DNA of 64,000 nucleotides from Wyeomyia smithii (lineage: Eukaryota > Arthropoda > Insecta > Diptera > Culicidae), in the NCBI RefSeq assembly GCF_029784165.1, contig NC_073696.1, positions 87,243,381 to 87,307,380 of the forward strand. Direction: 5' to 3'. Made by a program: the position numbers and the translations under genes. Every line of letters starts with the position of its first letter. Within the stretch, counting starts at the first letter, position 1. The notes under the pieces are model-generated. The model saw only the letters and a list, made by a program, of their open reading frames with translations. It was not told where the DNA came from and did no database searches. This document shows positions 59,790 through 64,000 of the stretch, in pieces.

Positions 59790-60595
59790 CTGGAGCGAAA
59801 GATGAGAAACGAAGGAAGAGCCTAAAGAAAACTCAAACAACAAAGAGCTGGTACGGATAATTGCAAAATCTGAATAATATATATCATGAAATACAGCGTT
59901 GGATTGTAGGGAAGGAAACTCAATGCACGACGGCTTAGAACATTACATTGCTGACTGTTGGACAATAACGTTGAACCAGCATGATTGGGTGGATTTTAGG
60001 ATTAACACATGTTTCATCGGGTTGGTTACTTCAAATACGTGAAGCGATAATAAAAAGTCACTAAAAAGAACCACGACATGTTCCAGATGAGTGTATGGGA
60101 TAATATTGATATAAACATTCCAGCGACACATATTCACATTAGAATTTCAGAACTATCTGTAATAGCTTTTACAGTTCGAAACATGGTACGAAATTATTTC
60201 ACCAAGAATTTCAAAAATTTAATGAAAGATAGCTTATATGGATACCTGGTCCAAATACAAAGAATGCAAACAATAATAAAGAATTACTAAATTGATAATT
60301 TCCTAAAAAAAAAAGAGAACCAGAATCATAGTTAAATGCAAAATGTTTTGAACAAACCCAATGTCGTTTTTATTGTTATTGAATCGATGGTGTTTTTGAA
60401 TGTCCGGATTCATGGAAATAAATCGATCAATTAGTATTTTCAATAAACTACCTAGTCAGTACCAAAATCATCAGTTTTTATTGCTACCTGCATTCCTCCA
60501 ACGACAGCAGTCTTCTGAAAAACATCACCAATACTAGTTCTAATCATCATAACGATTCCAACACCGGTAATAATTGTAATGATTCTGAGCCATTC
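59790..60595. other. No gene recognised
   Basis: AT-rich sequence with chance frames. A decayed head of SINE family 2 follows at 60596. Confidence 0.4.
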
Positions 60596-60640
60596 GTGGT
60601 CCCCGTGGTTCTGTGGCTAGCGTGGTTCTGTGGTCCGAGA
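60596..60640 (+). repeat. Truncated SINE family 2 head
   Basis: GGTCCCCGTGGTTCTGTGGC matches the start of the SINE at 50149, then a short internal repetition of GTGGTTCTGTGG, then unrelated sequence. Confidence 0.5.
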
Positions 60641-60737
60641 ACTTGCTCCACTTGGTCCAATCACCTAGTACGTTGCGCGCCTACACGTCTTGTACCGGCC
60701 GTATTCGAGACGAACCCCACCACGCCACCCTCACATA

Positions 60738-61891
60738 GGGTAGATCTGCTTAATATAGACCACTTCCTTTAGTGGACCACCTGAACCTCTCACACCAAAT
60801 TACATATTATAAATATACTTATTTTGATTTATGCTTTGACAACTTCAATAATGTTTTTCATTAGAAATGTTGCAAGAGACGTTTACTATAATATTCTTCA
60901 TTAAAGCTGCAAAAAATCTCTTTTAATAACAGCTACCTGGTTTGCCATGGTTTGTCAACGTTTTCATAGGAAATGGCTTTACCAAAAACTGTACTGACAT
61001 CACACTTCCCGAGCGAAAATAATAAGATTTTCGATGAACGGGTAGGAAAAGAGTGTCTTTAAAAGATAAGCAATAAATTTTACTAGAAAAACACTTAAAA
61101 TATTGAAAAAAATAGTGGCCCAATTAAGGGTGGAAATAATACTGTTTTCCTTATTCCGGCATGCTTCATTTCGAACAAGAGCTATCATCGAAATAACGCC
61201 GCAAATCATAGTCACCATAGTTACCATAAATTTGTTATGATTCAGTTATTGTATAAAATTGCTAATAAAATGAAAAAAAAAAAACGCCGGAAATTGGTAA
61301 AAAATATACTGAAGCAGCTGTTACTGAGTGTTTTCAAGCAATAAAAAGTGGTGTTTCGACTAGAGAAGCTCGCAGGCGCTCCAATGTTTCACGATCCACC
61401 GTAATGTTCCGTGCAGGAAGCAAGTGGTCAGGAAAACAAGGTAAACAAACTGCATTGACTGCCGCGGAAGAGGACTCATTTGTTTGCTGGATAACTCGGA
61501 TGGCACGTAAAGGATTCCCTATTACGAAAGAACGGGTGCAGTCTACAGTTGATCCAGATCCAGAACTCTCAGTGCGTAAGCCAGAGTTAGATTCATCAGC
61601 GGCAGCAACGGTTGAAGAGATGTATTATTTAGACCTGGCCCAAATTAGGAAATTGTTGTGGTCCAAATAAGGAAACGGTGGCCCATTAAAGGAAACTGAA
61701 GCGATGATTTATTTCTTTTAGTGTGAGAAAATAGAGGTATTATCTAGTTGTTTTTCAAGCAGAAAATATAATAAACATGTTACTTCATATTTATACATAA
61801 TGAAATATTTAATTCAGTTTAGATATTTACACTTTTTCTTGCAAAATTTGCAGCTACGCTACTAAGTGGTCCATTATAGGGAGTTATACCC
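60738..61891 (+). mobile_element. Internally deleted pogo-type element, 1154 bp
   Basis: The left end GGGTAGATCTGC...GACCACTT and right end AAGTGG(T)CC...ATACCC are imperfect inverted repeats of about 29 bases. TA precedes the left end; the right flank is TG, probably a mutated TA. GTGGACCAC occurs just inside the left end, the same motif as in the small MITEs at 480-4350. It carries a shortened transposase gene. Confidence 0.7.
61270..61670 (+). pseudogene. Truncated pogo-type transposase, N-terminal DNA-binding part
   Basis: ATG 61270 is followed by 12 A, after which the meaningful frame is shifted. That frame (about 61285-61670) reads PEIGKKYTEAAVTECFQ and VSTREARRRSNVSRSTV, a Psq/CENP-B-like helix-turn-helix. 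It continues through LTAAEEDSFVCWITRMARKG and then a short tail to TAA. The DDE catalytic domain is missing, apparently deleted. The layout parallels the helix-turn-helix region at 42179-42300 of the 4.0-kb element. Confidence 0.75.
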
Positions 61892-62277
61892 TGCTCTGCC
61901 GAAGATGGTACTAAGCACACGTCGTTAAAAAACGTGCTTGCAAGTCCTCCTCGAGCATTGTCTCGTACAGTACGTCTGCGGATTTCTCTGCTGCAGTTGT
62001 TGTCTGATGTTACCAATGATCCGAAGTACATAAATTCGTCAACCACCTCCAACTCACCTTCGCCGACCACTAAGTTACGTTCCCCCTGCTAGCAGATACT
62101 TGATCTTCGACGTATTCACCTGCAACCCAACTTTTTCTGCTTTACGTTTCAGCTTGGTGTACTGTCCAGCAACCGCTTGTTAAAAGCGCATCCGATATTT
62201 CCACACAGCACTGTGCACCAGCCATCGTAGCCTTATCAGTTCTGTAAGTTTCCTAGGGAAGCCATTTTCGTCCATAT
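61892..62277 (-). pseudogene. RTE-like LINE reverse-transcriptase relic
   Basis: The minus strand gives KLKRKAEKVGLQVNTSKIKY followed, in a shifted frame, by LEVVDEFMYFGSLVTSDNNC and SREIRRR. This is the C-terminal RT region found in RTE/CR1-type LINEs. Stops and a frameshift show it is dead. It is bounded by the pogo relic on one side and the A-run of the LOA-type fragment on the other. Confidence 0.7.
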
Positions 62278-63325
62278 TTTTTTTGCTCTATAGTCCATTA
62301 ATTAGTACTTTCGTACGTACGGTACCATGTAGGATAACCAGTCACCCACCATGGATCGAGTGAATGGCCGGCTACCTCGGCACGCTCCCAGTCTGGTATA
62401 ATGTGCAACAACCGTTCCAGGATTAGCAGACCAAATCTTACTCGGTTGCAAGCAGCCCTTGCTGAGAAATTTGATTCTGCTTATGTACAATAGCAGACGC
62501 TCTCCATGTTACAAACGCGACAAATGTCATCCTGAACTCGACCAATGTTCTTACTCGGACAGGGCCCAGTTCTTAGTCCTGTGTAGGTACAAAGAACCCA
62601 CTTGTTAAGCTCTAAGAGCTTTTTAGTAATTTTTGCGTTTGGTTGTTGTTCTTTCCAGTATTTAAGATTCATTTTTATTGTGCAATTAGAGATACCGCAA
62701 AAGGGTTCAGGACCAACAAATTGCGAGTTGGAACCTTGTTTGGCCAGTTCGTTTGCTTTTTCACTGCCATCAATGTCGCAGTGCCCTGAAACCCAGTACA
62801 CATTGACAGAGTTCATACGACACAGCCTTCGCAGTAAAAGAACACACTCCCAGAAAATTTTTGACGTGCATTCATGAGCACAAATAGCCCTTATAGCCGC
62901 TTGACTATTAGAGAGAATGCAAATATTCGCTTGTTCATAATTTCTCTAGAGGCAAACGTTGACACATTCGATTAAAGCGTAAATCTCTGCTTGGAATACT
63001 GTGGGCCTGTTGCCCATTGTCACTGATATCTGTACACCATTATAATTGGCTCCGAAAAACATTAGTTTGTATTGCGCCGTGCCAAATAAATGGTGTGTGA
63101 ACAAAAAAAAAATCTGTACACCATGACCGAAGATTCCCGCACCAGTTTTCGAACCGATTTTTGAGCCGTCCGTGAAGAAAACTGTTGACCCCTGATGAAC
63201 CATATAAATTCCGCACTCCCAGTCGGTTTCTCGCACTTTGTACATACTCATCACTAGCCCTCTTTTAAAGCATTGCAGAACACTCAGATGACCAACAAGA
63301 TCACTAGGTAAGACCTCTTTAACCT
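62278..63325 (-). pseudogene. LOA-type LINE fragment, RNase H and C-terminus
   Basis: The minus-strand translation parallels 39490-40440: SDLVGHL, FFTDGSKIGSKTGAGIFG, QAEIYALIE, then a stop at 62943, then SNSQAAIRAI, YWVSGHCDIDGSEKANELAK and DDICRVCNMES. Relative to the plus-strand copy the SDS and EKAD motifs have become SNS and EKAN, so RNase H catalytic aspartates are lost. An A-run marks the 3' end at about 62278-62284. It carries the 71-bp insertion at 63041-63111. Confidence 0.8.
63041..63111 (-). mobile_element. 71-bp retro-insertion with A-tail inside the LOA-type fragment
   Basis: Flanked by a perfect 13-base duplication ATCTGTACACCAT (63028-63040, 63112-63124). The A-run is at the right end on the plus strand, preceded by AAATAAATGG, so the insert itself is a plus-oriented 3' tail of a LINE or SINE. 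Its source is not identified. The 84-base addition keeps the surrounding minus-strand frame open. Confidence 0.85.
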
Positions 63326-63720
63326 ATTATGGCCCAGGTGTTCGATTGATCGAACAGTACTTTAGCTATTTTACGCATAATTGAGATACGATAAACATAT
63401 TTCGAACAAAAAAAACCTACTGGGCACCCCTCCCATTCCGTAGGGAGGGGAGCGTTTTGCGCAAATGTGGGCAAAAATACAGTATTTTAATATTTTTTTT
63501 TTAATAAAATACTACTAGGGGTTGTATGAAATGGTGATGTAGGAATAAATGTATATGTTATATGCTGCGATAAAGTGTTCATAGGCAACACTACCGTTTA
63601 TATTTGATGGTCGTTATTGTAAAACTTACGATGCATGAATACATGAAAATTTTACCCTAGTAGTAGTTGTGAAAATTCTCATAACTTCTATCTTCAAGCA
63701 TCTAAAGTTCTGAAAAAAAT
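63326..63720. other. No gene recognised
   Basis: AT-rich. It includes a short C-run/G-run hairpin, CCCCTCCC...GGGAGGGG (about 63427-63449). Confidence 0.4.
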
Positions 63721-63808
63721 CGATTCCATAATCTTCAGTATGAAAATCGTGCTACAGAACGCTGATGATCGCACCACCACCGGTAGTATTGAATATTTTG
63801 TTGGCCGC

Positions 63809-63968
63809 GCTTAAAATTTGCTCTCGGCTGTGCCCTCCAGTAGCTGTGCCAGCAAAATATCCTGCAGCGTACGATGGTAACTGTTGCTGCCGTATGCAAA
63901 ATTAACTGCACTGCCTGGAAGCTGACTCGTATGCAGCTCTCGTTTCTCAATGTCGCGTACCTCTAACA
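63809..63968 (-). CDS. Possible 3' coding exon of an unrecognised minus-strand gene
   Basis: The minus-strand frame LLEVRDIEKRELHTSQLPGS continues through NFAYGSNSYHRTLQDILLAQ to a TAA at 63809. Residue composition looks protein-like and the region is richer in GC than its surroundings. A stop lies just upstream of the segment, so it would need a splice acceptor near 63970, and the window ends too soon to test that. It could also be chance or transposon-derived. Confidence 0.3.
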
Positions 63969-64000
63969 GCTATACTCCACTCGCTGTTGTGTGACAAACT

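Noticed and set aside
63427..63449. Rho-independent-type terminator hairpin
   Set aside because: It is a GC-rich inverted repeat in an apparently eukaryotic genome, with no associated gene end.

Overview
The window looks like nuclear DNA from an insect with a large, repeat-rich genome, most likely a culicine (Aedes-type) mosquito. It is AT-rich, has no operons, and consists mostly of transposable elements. The pointers are I-type and LOA-type LINEs, a tRNA-derived SINE resembling Feilai of Aedes, pogo-type elements and many MITEs. The species call is an inference from repeat content, not from a diagnostic host gene.

Host genes occupy little of the sequence. A plus-strand gene is supported by three exons whose splice phases match: 12318-12413, 35709-35844 and a terminal coding exon at 57322-57807, followed by an AATAAA near 58025. 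Its introns are about 23.3 and 21.5 kb. A convergent minus-strand gene shows two phase-compatible exons, 59688-59789 and then 58261-58379, the first rich in cysteine. I recognise neither product.

Layout: 480-4350 is a nest of about 237-bp TA-flanked MITEs lying in and around a decayed minus-strand I-type LINE copy. A TTA-flanked MITE follows at 4953, then a foldback with a 96-bp perfect palindrome (6364-7036), then a non-autonomous Helitron (7039-10359). Intron 1 holds a second copy of the TTA-type MITE, an unclassified repeat in three copies (14.6-17.4 kb), a nearly full-length but dead I-type LINE (21568-27388, with target-site duplications), a 592-bp MITE, a SINE inserted in a microsatellite, a 1.565-kb tandem duplication and a hAT-type MITE. 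Intron 2 holds a 5'-truncated LOA-type LINE, a 4.0-kb dead pogo/Tigger element, a LINE reverse-transcriptase relic, tRNA-Arg-like repeats, two more SINEs, and a long foldback split by a second, inverted Helitron copy (50862-54428). The last 4 kb hold a small pogo relic, an RTE-like LINE relic and a second LOA-type fragment, the latter containing a 71-bp retro-insertion.

The main structural points are three. The two Helitrons form a roughly 3.3-kb inverted repeat bracketing two exons. The small MITEs of the first 4 kb share terminal and subterminal motifs with the pogo relic at 60738-61891, which is a plausible relative of their mobilising element. Nearly every autonomous-type element here is broken, including a LINE ORF2 that looks intact but has lost its reverse-transcriptase motif A to a compensated frameshift.
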